Position numbers and translations under genes: made by a program | Assembly: GCA_002376725.1 (NCBI GenBank) | Contig: DFOM01000066.1 | Span: 1-28,820 of the forward strand | DNA length: 28,820 nucleotides | Reading direction: 5' to 3' | From: Cloacimonetes bacterium UBA3541 | Lineage (GTDB): Bacteria; Cloacimonadota; Cloacimonadia; Cloacimonadales; Cloacimonadaceae | Notes under the pieces: model-generated | Database searches by the model: none | Seen by the model: only the letters and a program-made list of their open reading frames with translations | What the model was told of the DNA's origin: nothing | In this document: in pieces, positions 1 through 7,628 of the stretch | Layout of the letters: every line of letters begins with the position of its first letter | How positions within the stretch are numbered: the stretch's first letter is position 1

Positions 1-333
1 TTATTTATTAAATCATATTCATCTAAAGATTCTGCTTCTAGTTCAGAAGTAAATGAATACCTGATGGAAGTTAATAAAATTTTAGATAATTATATTGGTC
101 TAATAAAAAAGGGGGGATTCTTAATTATCCAGACTAAAGATGTAAGAGTAAATCAGCATATTGAACCATTAGCTAAACGATTATATGATACTTTAATTGA
201 TAATAGATTGTGGCTTAAAGAAATTGTTATTGTTAGTGAAAATGGTGAACTAGTAAAAGTAAATGAAGGTACTGCTGACAAACCATTACAGATAACGCAT
301 GAATACTTATTAATCTATGAAGTAAATCAGTAA
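1..333 (+). CDS. DNA methyltransferase, C-terminal fragment (partial)
   Basis: The frame is open from base 1 to the TAA at 331-333, so this is the last ~110 residues of a gene that begins upstream of the window; the ATG at 64 is internal. The visible part contains a GGFLIIQTKDVR stretch, then a helix-rich segment, then WLKEIVIV and a terminal HEYLLIYE strand. This pattern is typical of the C-terminal half of site-specific N-4/N-6 DNA methylases, where the strand after the GG turn and the HEYLL strand belong to the Rossmann-like core. The SAM-binding and catalytic DPPY/SPPY motifs would lie upstream and cannot be checked. The next gene starts 33 bases downstream on the same strand, so the two are probably co-transcribed, as in a restriction-modification pair. 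The methylase call is family-level resemblance; target specificity is unknown. Confidence 0.5.
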   Translation, partial: LFIKSYSSKDSASSSEVNEYLMEVNKILDNYIGLIKKGGFLIIQTKDVRVNQHIEPLAKRLYDTLIDNRLWLKEIVIVSENGELVKVNEGTADKPLQITHEYLLIYEVNQ

Positions 334-366
334 TTCATAAATATATGTTATTATAAAGGATAAAAG

Positions 367-930
367 GTGATTTTAAAGCAATTATCTAATTATATCCTAT
401 CTCTTTATTATTATTTATATTCTTCTTATCTGATACGGCATTATCGTAATTCCCTGATTGATGATTTGATTTATACTACTAAAGACGATGTGAATATCAA
501 TGTATACCATGGGAAAAAGCCAGAATCACCTTATGATTTTATTATTAAATATAAAGAACCCAATAAAAGAGAGCGTACTCCCAAACATATTCATCTTATC
601 ATTGAAATGTATGTTAAATATGCTTATAATCCGTCATTAACTATGCAATTAAAGCAACATATATTAAATATGTTTACTCAAATACAGCCCATTGATTATT
701 TCCCTCCCAAATTGCAATTCTTTAAACCAGAAAATATAATACCCTTTCAGGATTTAGATAATGTAGGTGAATTTACCGTGGAATTTTTACTTGTAACTGC
801 CGAACTCATAGCGATACAAGAGAAAACAAATTATCCTGAAGGTTCTTTAACTGAAAGCTTATATAATGATTTTGGAGTAAAGGATAGATTTTCTGTTATT
901 AATAAAGCTGTGTTGAAAAGAATTAGATAA
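367..930 (+). CDS. Unrecognised 187-aa protein behind a DNA methylase, possible restriction partner
   Basis: The start is a GTG at 367, preceded by an AAGGA ribosome-binding site at 355-359; no upstream ATG fits better. The protein is Tyr-rich at the N-terminus (residues 5-25), basic around residues 60-75 (KYKEPNKRERTPKHIH), and helical through 75-110. There is no signal peptide and no metal-binding or Walker motif I can name. A short acidic/basic cluster (E..D.IIKYKE, residues about 50-63) might be a degenerate PD-(D/E)XK nuclease core, but I cannot establish this. The position directly after a methylase gene suggests a cognate endonuclease or specificity/accessory subunit of a type II-like system. 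This is inference from context only. The gene is followed by a long gene-free stretch, consistent with the end of a two-gene unit. Confidence 0.55.
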   Translation: MILKQLSNYILSLYYYLYSSYLIRHYRNSLIDDLIYTTKDDVNINVYHGKKPESPYDFIIKYKEPNKRERTPKHIHLIIEMYVKYAYNPSLTMQLKQHILNMFTQIQPIDYFPPKLQFFKPENIIPFQDLDNVGEFTVEFLLVTAELIAIQEKTNYPEGSLTESLYNDFGVKDRFSVINKAVLKRIR

Positions 931-1101
931 TAAAACATTATATAAGTATAACCAAGAAATATATAAGTCGCAACAATAATATTCATTTATTATTATTTGT
1001 TATAAAGTGACATAGGATATAGGACAAATAGTATTGAGACTTTTCTGCTATTATTTAGTTATAATATTATGTACATCTAAAGAAGTGCGAAACATTTCTA
1101 A

Positions 1102-1342
1102 CTCGCAAAACTTTTTCATCAGGGGGCGAGATATACTTGTCTTGTAAAGCTGTTTTGAATAGTGGGATGAGACCTCTTCGTCTCACAAAGCTGCAAGGCT
1201 TTTCTTTCCTTAAGGGATATAGATAGAATAAAAAACTTATTTTTTCACTACCTTAACAATAACAAGCTTCTAAGAAGCTTCATAAATTAGACCTTTATGC
1301 CCTCAGTTTATGCAAGCTCTTACAGAGCTTCATAGACGAGGG
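1102..1342. repeat. Cluster of four inverted repeats (stem-loops)
   Basis: Four inverted repeats stand in a row. CTCGC at 1102-1106 pairs with GCGAG at 1126-1130. TGAGAC at 1168-1173 pairs with GTCTCA at 1180-1185. AAGCTTC at 1264-1270 pairs with GAAGCTT at 1274-1280 around a TAA loop. A 43-nt imperfect hairpin spans 1300-1342: CCCTC/GAGGG outside, TATG/CATA in the middle, AAGCTCT (1314-1320) with AGAGCTT (1324-1330) inside, and a bulged C at 1313. The AAGCTTC hairpin recurs at 27170-27186, so it may be a dispersed element. None carries a T-tract on the plus strand, so ordinary terminators are unlikely. Confidence 0.6.
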
Positions 1343-1666
1343 TATCTATTACTCCAGTATTAAAATTTGGTGTTTTAGAATTATCGCATATTAAGAAAAG
1401 CCTAAGGTAAAGATAAAAAATTAGAAGAAGTGCTATAAATAAAGTTATAAAAATCCAAGTTCCAATTTCTGATCTTACAATTATTTAGTATCATCTTCTT
1501 ACACATATTAATGTAAGGGTAGATAATTTATTCAGATAGACCAGATTATTTATAAATATCGTAAGGAATATAAATTGAAGCGGAATACAAAAAAGGGTTT
1601 GACAATATATCTTATTAAAAAAGAGAGTTTTTAAAATAGGACTTTATTTATTGAGTTTATCTAAAT

Positions 1667-1681
1667 CTTTGATAATCAAAG
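1667..1681. promoter_or_regulatory. Small palindrome upstream of the EF-G-like gene
   Basis: CTTTGA (1667-1672), TAA, TCAAAG (1676-1681) form a perfect 6-bp-arm inverted repeat 25 bases before the start codon and just ahead of the ribosome-binding site (AGGAA near 1700). It could be an operator or a leader hairpin. AT-rich palindromes of this size also arise by chance. Confidence 0.25.
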
Positions 1682-1706
1682 TAATGTAGAAATAGATGAG
1701 GAACAA

Positions 1707-3764
1707 ATGAAAGAATATGAACTGAAGAAAATGCGTAATCTGCTTTTTATGGGTGCCAGCGGTGCTGGTAAAACCAGTCTGGCAGAACAAATCTTTTTCC
1801 TAACGCATACGATTAACCGTCTAGGTAGGATTGATGAAGGTAATACGGTGATGGATTTTGATCCGGAGGAGATAATTAAGAAGATGTCTTTAGGATTATC
1901 TGTGGGATATGCTCATCATAAAGATTGCAAAATCAATATAATAGATGTTCCGGGTTCTCCTGATTTTATAGGAGAAACGATCGTAGCTATTCCAGCAGTA
2001 GAGAATGTGGTTATGGTGGTTAATGGCACAGCAGGATATGAAGTTGGCTTGGAATTAGCTATAGAACAGCTGGAAAATGAGAAAGCGGCAAAGATAGTTC
2101 TGGTTAATAGAATGGATAATGAACATGCAGATTTTCAGAAGACACTGGAAACCATCTATGATAATGCTGGATTCAATCCTATTCCCGTGCATATTCCCAT
2201 TGGTAAAGAAAGCACCTTTGAAGGGGTAGTAGATATCGTTCGTCAGAAAGCACTTCTTCCCGATGGAGAAGGAGATATTCCTGCTGATATGCAATCTATG
2301 GTGGCTGAATCACGACAGAAATTGATGGAAGCTATAGCTGAAACGGATGAAGAGTTATTAAATGAGTTTTTAGATAAGGGTGAACTTACCGAAGAACAAA
2401 TGATTAAAGGTATGCGAAAAGCACTTGCTAATGGCGAGATATGTGTAGCTTTTGCCTGTTCTGCACTGACAGGAGTGGGAGTTATGGCATTTTTAGATGC
2501 AGTAGAAAAGTATTTACCCTCTCCAGAAGATACCAATCCTATTCCCGTGATAAGAAAAGGTGAAGCAGAAGATTTTATAGCCTCTCCCGAAGGAGAACTT
2601 TTAGGCTATGTTTTCAAGCTCTATGCTGATCCCACAATGGGTGATTATGCCTATATTAGACTCTTTTCAGGTTCGTTAAGAACGGGTATGGAATTCTATA
2701 TTCCTGAAAAAATGGCAAAAGAGCGTGCGGGTAATATTTATTATATGCTCGGCAAATCTCGTGATGATACGCAAGAACTTAGAGCAGGCGAGATTGGTGC
2801 TTTAGTTAAACTGAAAAATACCCGAGCTTTAAACACGATTATTTCTCAAGGTTCTAACCTATCTTTGAGAATGCCAGAATTGCCCACTCCCACTTACTGG
2901 CAAGCGATTACAGCATTAAATCAAAGTGATGAAGAAAAAATAAGTAATGCCTTACAGAAAGTAATTGCTGAAGACCCTACTATTCGTTTTGAGATTAATA
3001 AAGAAACTCATGAGAACATCATTTCCGGTCTGGGAGAACAACAATTACAACTTGTTCTTCGCAAACTCAAGAATCGTTATAAAGTGGATGCTATGCTAAA
3101 AGCACCTCGGATTCCTTATAAAGAAACTATCACTACCAGTGGTGAAGCTCAATATCGCCATAAAAAACAGACTGGTGGAAGAGGACAATATGCTGAGGTT
3201 TATTTTCGGATTAAACCCCTTGAACGAGGAGAAGGTTTTAAGTTCATCAATTCCATTGTCGGTGGTGTTATTCCCTCCAATTTTATCCCCGCAATTGAAA
3301 AAGGTGTTTTGGAGACAATGGAAAAAGGCATCATTGCTGGTTACCCAGTGGTTGATGTCTCAGTTGAAGTTTATTATGGCAGCTATCATGAAGTGGATAG
3401 CTCAGAATTGGCTTTTAAAATTGCTGCTTCAATGTGCTTTAAAGAAGGGTTTAAGAAGTGTAAACCTATTCTGCTGGAGCCTATACACGAACTAACGGTT
3501 ATCGTTCCAACTGAATATATGGGCGATGTGATGGGCGATATAAGCACTCGTCGGGGTAGAATAATGGGAATGGAACAGCACGGTAAAAAACAGCATCTTA
3601 CGGTTCAGATGCCGGTAGCGGAAATGTATTCTTACTACCCTGCTTTGAAATCCTTAACTCAAGGTAGAGGACGTTTCACTCAAAAATTCTCGCATTATGA
3701 GAAAGTTCCCGAAGATATAACAGCCAAAGTTATATCTGCTTGGCAGGAAAACGAAAACTCATAA
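1707..3764 (+). CDS. Elongation factor G-like GTPase (EF-G paralogue)
   Basis: This 685-aa protein has the full EF-G domain order: G domain (1 to about 270), domain II (about 290-375), domain III (about 395-475), domain IV (from about 490, GGRGQYAEVYFR) and domain V (from about 588). The GTPase motifs are a P-loop GASGAGKT (16-23), DVPG (80-83) and NRMD (134-137). Two canonical translocase features are changed. The switch I RGIT motif reads LGLS, and the His that follows DTPG in EF-G (DTPGHVDF) is Ser84 (DVPGSPDF). These changes are typical of the EF-G-like subfamily that coexists with canonical FusA, so this is probably an auxiliary ribosomal GTPase rather than the housekeeping translocase. 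The ATG at 1707 has an AGGAA site about 5 bases upstream. The gene stands alone, with a terminator after it. The exact cellular role is unknown. Confidence 0.85.
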   Translation: MKEYELKKMRNLLFMGASGAGKTSLAEQIFFLTHTINRLGRIDEGNTVMDFDPEEIIKKMSLGLSVGYAHHKDCKINIIDVPGSPDFIGETIVAIPAVENVVMVVNGTAGYEVGLELAIEQLENEKAAKIVLVNRMDNEHADFQKTLETIYDNAGFNPIPVHIPIGKESTFEGVVDIVRQKALLPDGEGDIPADMQSMVAESRQKLMEAIAETDEELLNEFLDKGELTEEQMIKGMRKALANGEICVAFACSALTGVGVMAFLDAVEKYLPSPEDTNPIPVIRKGEAEDFIASPEGELLGYVFKLYADPTMGDYAYIRLFSGSLRTGMEFYIPEKMAKERAGNIYYMLGKSRDDTQELRAGEIGALVKLKNTRALNTIISQGSNLSLRMPELPTPTYWQAITALNQSDEEKISNALQKVIAEDPTIRFEINKETHENIISGLGEQQLQLVLRKLKNRYKVDAMLKAPRIPYKETITTSGEAQYRHKKQTGGRGQYAEVYFRIKPLERGEGFKFINSIVGGVIPSNFIPAIEKGVLETMEKGIIAGYPVVDVSVEVYYGSYHEVDSSELAFKIAASMCFKEGFKKCKPILLEPIHELTVIVPTEYMGDVMGDISTRRGRIMGMEQHGKKQHLTVQMPVAEMYSYYPALKSLTQGRGRFTQKFSHYEKVPEDITAKVISAWQENENS

Positions 3765-3788
3765 CTGCCATAAAATTGAATACAAAAT

Positions 3789-3823
3789 AAAGGGGAAAGC
3801 AAGAATTAGCCTTCCCCTTTTTT
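3789..3823 (+). terminator. Rho-independent terminator of the EF-G-like gene
   Basis: AAAGGGGAAAGC (3789-3800) pairs with GCCTTCCCCTTT (3809-3820) with one mismatch around an 8-nt loop, followed by a T-rich tract (TTTTTT, then CTTTCTT). It lies 24 bases after the EF-G-like stop codon and separates that gene from the yebC operon. Confidence 0.85.
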
Positions 3824-3898
3824 CTTTCTTGACAGTTTATAGCCTTAAAGACAATAAGGTTATGTATAAATTGATAATAAAGATATAAAGAGGTTTTT

Positions 3899-4651
3899 AT
3901 GTCTGGACACAATAAATGGAGTTCCATAAAGCATAAAAAGGGATCAGCTGATGCTAAAAGAGGTCAGCTTTTTACTCGTTTAGTTAAAGAAATTATCCTA
4001 GCCACAAAAAATGGAGGCGGAGATCCTGAAGCCAATCCTCGTCTGCGAACCGCTATTATGAATGCAAAAGCAGCTAATATGCCGAGAGAAAATATTGAAA
4101 GAGCAATTAAAAGAGGCACCGGAGAAATTGAAGGTGCTACTTATGAAGAAGTAATTTATGAAGGTTATGGTCCTAATGGTATTGGCATAGTGGTGGAAGT
4201 AATGACTGATAATAAAAATCGTACGGTAGCAGACATTCGTCACACTTTTGCTAAATACGGAGGCACTATGGCAGAAAGTGGTGCTGTAGCCTGGAATTTT
4301 GAACAGAAAGGGTTTTTCAATGTTCCCGCAGTTGGACTGGATGAGGATGATTTTATGCTGCAAGCTCTTGAAGCAGGAGCTGAAGATATAGAGTTAAATG
4401 GAGATTATTTTGATGTTTATACTGCTCCTCAGGATTTTCAAACCGTTCTTACTAATATGGAGAAATTAGGTTATCCCATTGAAAATGCAGAATATATCCG
4501 TGTTCCTAAATCAACTATCAATGCCGATGAAGTTGCACCAAAGATATTTAAACTGATAGAAATGCTGGAAGATCTGGATGATGTTCAGAAGGTCTATGCC
4601 AATTTTGAAGTATCTGATGAAATAATGGAAGCTCTAAGTCAAGAAGCGTGA
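3899..4651 (+). CDS. yebC: YebC/PmpR-family DNA-binding regulator / translation factor
   Basis: This 250-aa protein has the diagnostic N-terminus SGHNKWSSIKHKKG followed by RGQLFTRLVKEI, then NPRLRTAI..AK..NMP..NIERAIK, YEGYGP.GIGI.VE..TDN.NRT...IRH.F.K.GG...SGAV.W.F. This is the full three-domain YebC/TACO1 fold at the usual family length. Family members are described as transcriptional regulators and, more recently, as ribosome-associated factors that help translation of proline-rich stretches. The gene heads the cluster with ruvC and ruvA, a very common neighbourhood. Its TGA overlaps the GTG start of ruvC (GTGA), implying translational coupling. The ATG at 3899 follows an AAAGAGG site. 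Confidence 0.95.
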   Translation: MSGHNKWSSIKHKKGSADAKRGQLFTRLVKEIILATKNGGGDPEANPRLRTAIMNAKAANMPRENIERAIKRGTGEIEGATYEEVIYEGYGPNGIGIVVEVMTDNKNRTVADIRHTFAKYGGTMAESGAVAWNFEQKGFFNVPAVGLDEDDFMLQALEAGAEDIELNGDYFDVYTAPQDFQTVLTNMEKLGYPIENAEYIRVPKSTINADEVAPKIFKLIEMLEDLDDVQKVYANFEVSDEIMEALSQEA

Positions 4652-5124
4652 TAATAATTGGTATAGATCCCGGTAGTCGTTTTTGTGGATATGGTCTTTT
4701 GGAGATAGAGGGACGAAAAATTATAGCTGCGGGCTGTGATGTGATTAATGTGCTGAAAGGTAAGGACTTACTTGAAAGATTGGAACTGCTCTATAATGCT
4801 ATAAACGATATTTTAAAAGAATGTGAACCTGATATAGCAGTAGTGGAAAGTATATTTTATCATAAACAAATCCGTAGTGTTTTCACTCTGGGACAGGCAC
4901 GTGGAGTGATTCTTCTTGCTCTAGCTCAAAAGAATATACCCTTAGTTGAATATAGTCCACGAGAAGTGAAAAAAGCGGTAGTAGGTAATGGAAATGCCAG
5001 TAAACAACAGGTAAGATATATGGTAAATAAGATTCTCAATTTGCATAATAAACCTGTTCAAGATGATGCTTATGATGCTTTGGGTCTGGCTTTATGCCAT
5101 TATAATAGGATAAGATTTGCCTGA
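4648..5124 (+). CDS. ruvC: Holliday junction resolvase RuvC
   Basis: RuvC is the Mg-dependent endonuclease that cleaves four-way junctions after RuvAB branch migration. The 158-aa length matches the family. The four acidic catalytic residues are visible: D7 (GIDPGS), E67 (VVESIFY), D140 and D143 (QDDAYDALGLALCH). The GQARGV helix and the YSP..VKK.V.GNG.A.K.QV segment are also conserved. The start is GTG at 4648, overlapping the yebC stop. This places the GIDPG strand at the exact N-terminus as expected, so no later start is needed. The TGA stop (5122-5124) shares its last base with the ruvA ATG. Confidence 0.96.
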   Translation: MIIIGIDPGSRFCGYGLLEIEGRKIIAAGCDVINVLKGKDLLERLELLYNAINDILKECEPDIAVVESIFYHKQIRSVFTLGQARGVILLALAQKNIPLVEYSPREVKKAVVGNGNASKQQVRYMVNKILNLHNKPVQDDAYDALGLALCHYNRIRFA

Positions 5125-5729
5125 TGCTGAACTATCTTCGTGGAACTCTGATTCATAAAAATCCAATGAAAGTAGTAGTAGAGACGGTTTCAGGTATAGC
5201 TTTTGAATTACAGATACCGATCAGTACCTTTGAAGTTCTTCCAGAGGTGGGGAAGGAGTGTATAATCTACACTCATCTCCAAATCTCACAGGATGATATT
5301 CGTCTCTATGGTTTTGCCACTCAAGCTGAGTGTAAACTTTACCAGCAATTAAATCGTATCTCCGGTGTAGGACCTAAGATTGCTCTTTCCATTATCTCTA
5401 CTTTGCCGATTCCAACCTTTGTTAGGGCTATAGAAAGAGGGGAAGAGGCTCTACTGACAAAGATTCCAGGAATTGGTTCTAAGAGTGCACAAAGATTGAT
5501 TATTGAGCTTAGAGGAAAACTTCTTCATCTTCTGGAGTATGAAGTTTCCGAAGGAAAAGTGCTGGAAGAAGATGTAATAACTGAAGTAGAAAGTGCACTT
5601 CAGGCTCTCGGATTCAATCCTAAGGAAGTTCGCAAAGAATTAAGTTTGTTAGGTGATGAGTCATCTAAGATGCCTACGGAGCAATTAATTAAAGAAATAA
5701 TTAAAAGAATATATCAAAGAAGAAGATAA
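5124..5729 (+). CDS. ruvA: Holliday junction DNA helicase subunit RuvA
   Basis: RuvA binds the four-way junction as a tetramer and loads the RuvB motor. The 201-aa protein starts with the OB-fold strand MLNYLRGTLI and continues YLH.QISQDDI.LYGF. It carries two helix-hairpin-helix motifs, ISGVGPKIALSII (79-91) and IPGIGSKSAQRLIIELRGKL (114-133), and ends in the domain III three-helix bundle (ALQALGFNPKEVRKEL) that contacts RuvB. The ATG overlaps the ruvC stop by one base, so the two are coupled. ruvB is not adjacent; the next gene is rsmB, so ruvB must lie elsewhere. Confidence 0.96.
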   Translation: MLNYLRGTLIHKNPMKVVVETVSGIAFELQIPISTFEVLPEVGKECIIYTHLQISQDDIRLYGFATQAECKLYQQLNRISGVGPKIALSIISTLPIPTFVRAIERGEEALLTKIPGIGSKSAQRLIIELRGKLLHLLEYEVSEGKVLEEDVITEVESALQALGFNPKEVRKELSLLGDESSKMPTEQLIKEIIKRIYQRRR

Positions 5730-7043
5730 ATGCTCAGAGAAGAAGCTTATCACACAATTCTTAAGGTGTTCAAGGATACAGAATTTTCCGATACTCTCTT
5801 ACATCAACGAGCAAAAAAGCTCAAGGAAAGCAAGGAAAATGTAGCCCTCTTCTATAATATGGTGAAAGGTGTAATAAAGATGCGTCTAAAACTGGATTAC
5901 ATCCTTTCTCAATATACAGATAAGGAAAAATTTGCTACAACTGATATCAAGATTAAAACCTGGCTATATCTGGGATTGTATCAATTGATGTATCTTGATT
6001 CTATACCTGACTATGCAGCTATAAATGAGACAGTTGAACTGGCGAAGAAGAATCTGGGAGATAAGGTGGGAGATTTTGTAAATGCTGTCCTTAGAGCTTA
6101 TCAACGCCATCCTGAGGTTAAATATCCTGAAGACCCAGTTCTAAGGATAGCCTATGAACATTCTTATCCTCCAGAATTAATTGCTAATTGGATAGAGCTT
6201 TGGGGTGAAGAAGATACCGAGTATCTTGCTCTTTTTTATAACGAAAACCCCAGATTGCATATAAGAGTAAACACTACTGCCACCACCAGAGATAAACTTA
6301 TTCAGTATTTTACCAAACGTAATATTCCTGTTAGTCCTTCTCCTGTTTCTAAGGTGACTATCTTAACCGATGCAGCAGATGAGGTCTTAGAAGATGTAGC
6401 TTTTTCGGAAGGATATTTTTCTATTCAGGATACTTCTTCCACTTTAATAGTAGATTTATTAGACCCTCAACCGGAAGAATATATTATAGACCTTTTTGCT
6501 GCTCCAGGCGGTAAATGCACCTATATAGCTGAAAAGATGGCTAATACAGGTGAGGTGGTAGCTGTGGATAAGATTCCCCATAAAATGAAACTTCTCAAAC
6601 AAGCAGCAGACCGTTTACAGCTTACCAATATTAAGCAGGTAGTAACTGATGCTTTTCGTTATGGACCGGTGGCACCTGCTTATGACAGAGTTCTGGTAGA
6701 TGTTCCTTGTTCTGGTTGGGGTGTTTTTGGTCGTAAAGCAGATTTGAGATGGCAGGCTAATAAGGATATTAATGAATTGGTTAAACTGCAGGAAAAAGCT
6801 CTTGATTATGGTGCAAACTTTGTTCGTTCTGGAGGAATATTGGTCTATTCTACCTGCACACTAAATCCAGCAGAAAATGAGGAGCAAATAAAAGGTTTCT
6901 TGAAAAGAAATCCCAAATTTAAGCTCATTGATGCAAAAGAGATATTACCCCCCGACTTTACTATGGAAGGAATGTTTAAAACTCTACCTTTCAAGCATGA
7001 TATGGATGGTGCTTTTGCAGCTAAGATGAGAAAAACAAGGTAA
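5730..7043 (+). CDS. rsmB: 16S rRNA (cytosine-967-C5)-methyltransferase RsmB
   Basis: The 437-aa protein has an N-terminal NusB-like helical RNA-binding domain (about 1-130; LKLDYILSQY, YLGLYQLMYLD..PDYAAINE) and a C-terminal SAM-dependent m5C methyltransferase domain. Motif I is DLFAAPGGKCTYIAEKM (254-270). Motif IV DVPCSG contains Cys327, and motif VI YSTCTLNPAENE contains Cys376. These are the two cysteines required for release and for covalent catalysis in this family. The NusB-like extension favours RsmB over RsmF or NOL1-type enzymes. The ATG at 5730 follows the ruvA TAA with no gap, so translation is probably coupled. Confidence 0.92.
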   Translation: MLREEAYHTILKVFKDTEFSDTLLHQRAKKLKESKENVALFYNMVKGVIKMRLKLDYILSQYTDKEKFATTDIKIKTWLYLGLYQLMYLDSIPDYAAINETVELAKKNLGDKVGDFVNAVLRAYQRHPEVKYPEDPVLRIAYEHSYPPELIANWIELWGEEDTEYLALFYNENPRLHIRVNTTATTRDKLIQYFTKRNIPVSPSPVSKVTILTDAADEVLEDVAFSEGYFSIQDTSSTLIVDLLDPQPEEYIIDLFAAPGGKCTYIAEKMANTGEVVAVDKIPHKMKLLKQAADRLQLTNIKQVVTDAFRYGPVAPAYDRVLVDVPCSGWGVFGRKADLRWQANKDINELVKLQEKALDYGANFVRSGGILVYSTCTLNPAENEEQIKGFLKRNPKFKLIDAKEILPPDFTMEGMFKTLPFKHDMDGAFAAKMRKTR

Positions 7044-7049
7044 GAAGCT

Positions 7050-7622
7050 ATGGCAAGTGAAAAGACAAAGAAAATCTGGATGACCATCGGAATTGGTTTG
7101 GGTATCATCTTTATAACAGCTTTTTTGACCAGTCAAATCATTTTCCCTCTCGTTTTCCGTACACCTAAAACCTTAGAAGTACCTAATGTGGTAGGTCTGA
7201 GTTTACCTATGGCAAAGCTAAGACTTTCTCAACTGGGATTACATATAGTGGTAAGGGATTCTGTATGGTCGGAAACCGGGCAACCTAACACTATTTTAGA
7301 CCAGGACCCTCCAGCCGGAAAGAAGATTAAACCAGAGAGTACCGTTTATGTTAAAGTAAATAGAGGTCCTATGAAGGTAGGTGTGCCATATCTTATAGGA
7401 ATGAGTTTCAATGATGCTTATTATACACTTAAATCATCAGGATTGCAGGGTGTAATTGTAGATTCCTTATATTCGGATAATTATCCTATCAATACGGTGG
7501 TTCGTATTTCACCACCAGAAGGGACTAAAGTAGAAAAGGGGGCAAGGGTTAGATTATATATAAGTAAAGGTCCTAAGCCTTTTATAGAAGAGACCGTTAT
7601 CTGGGATAGTTTATTGATGTAG
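7050..7622 (+). CDS. Membrane-anchored PASTA-domain protein
   Basis: The 190-aa protein has a short basic N-terminus, one transmembrane helix (about residues 10-31), and two extracytoplasmic PASTA repeats. PASTA 1 is about 41-106, starting EVPNVVGLSLPMAK and ending VYVKVNRGP. PASTA 2 is about 109-175, starting VGVPYLIGMSFNDA and ending RLYISKGP. PASTA domains bind peptidoglycan fragments or septal cell-wall complexes in serine/threonine kinases and penicillin-binding proteins. Here there is no kinase or transpeptidase domain, only the anchor and repeats. It is the last gene of the yebC operon, 6 bases after rsmB. In many genomes a PASTA kinase or a PASTA protein follows rsmB, so this may be a reduced version. 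The specific role is unknown. Confidence 0.85.
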   Translation: MASEKTKKIWMTIGIGLGIIFITAFLTSQIIFPLVFRTPKTLEVPNVVGLSLPMAKLRLSQLGLHIVVRDSVWSETGQPNTILDQDPPAGKKIKPESTVYVKVNRGPMKVGVPYLIGMSFNDAYYTLKSSGLQGVIVDSLYSDNYPINTVVRISPPEGTKVEKGARVRLYISKGPKPFIEETVIWDSLLM

Positions 7623-7628
7623 TTGTTG

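Larger units (their letters stand above)
931..1706. other. 776-bp gene-free region with several stem-loops
   Basis: No open frame of useful length or coding character lies here on either strand. The stretch is AT-rich and contains at least four separate inverted repeats between 1102 and 1342 (listed separately) and a small palindrome at 1667-1681 close to the next gene. TTGACA occurs at 1599-1604 but without a convincing partner element. It could hold a small RNA, a decayed insertion or long untranslated regions. I saw no tRNA-like cloverleaf. Confidence 0.7.

Noticed and set aside
2055..2536. Minus-strand frames inside the EF-G-like gene.
   Set aside because: Antisense shadows of a well-conserved GTPase with no domain of their own.
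3139..3495. A 118-codon plus-strand frame inside the EF-G-like gene.
   Set aside because: Out-of-frame shadow of domain IV; no ribosome-binding site and no recognisable features.
3829..3870. TTGACA at 3829-3834 as a promoter for the yebC operon.
   Set aside because: It overlaps the T-tract of the preceding terminator, and neither a TATAAT-like box nor a TTTG element follows at a usual distance. A promoter must exist near here but I cannot place it.
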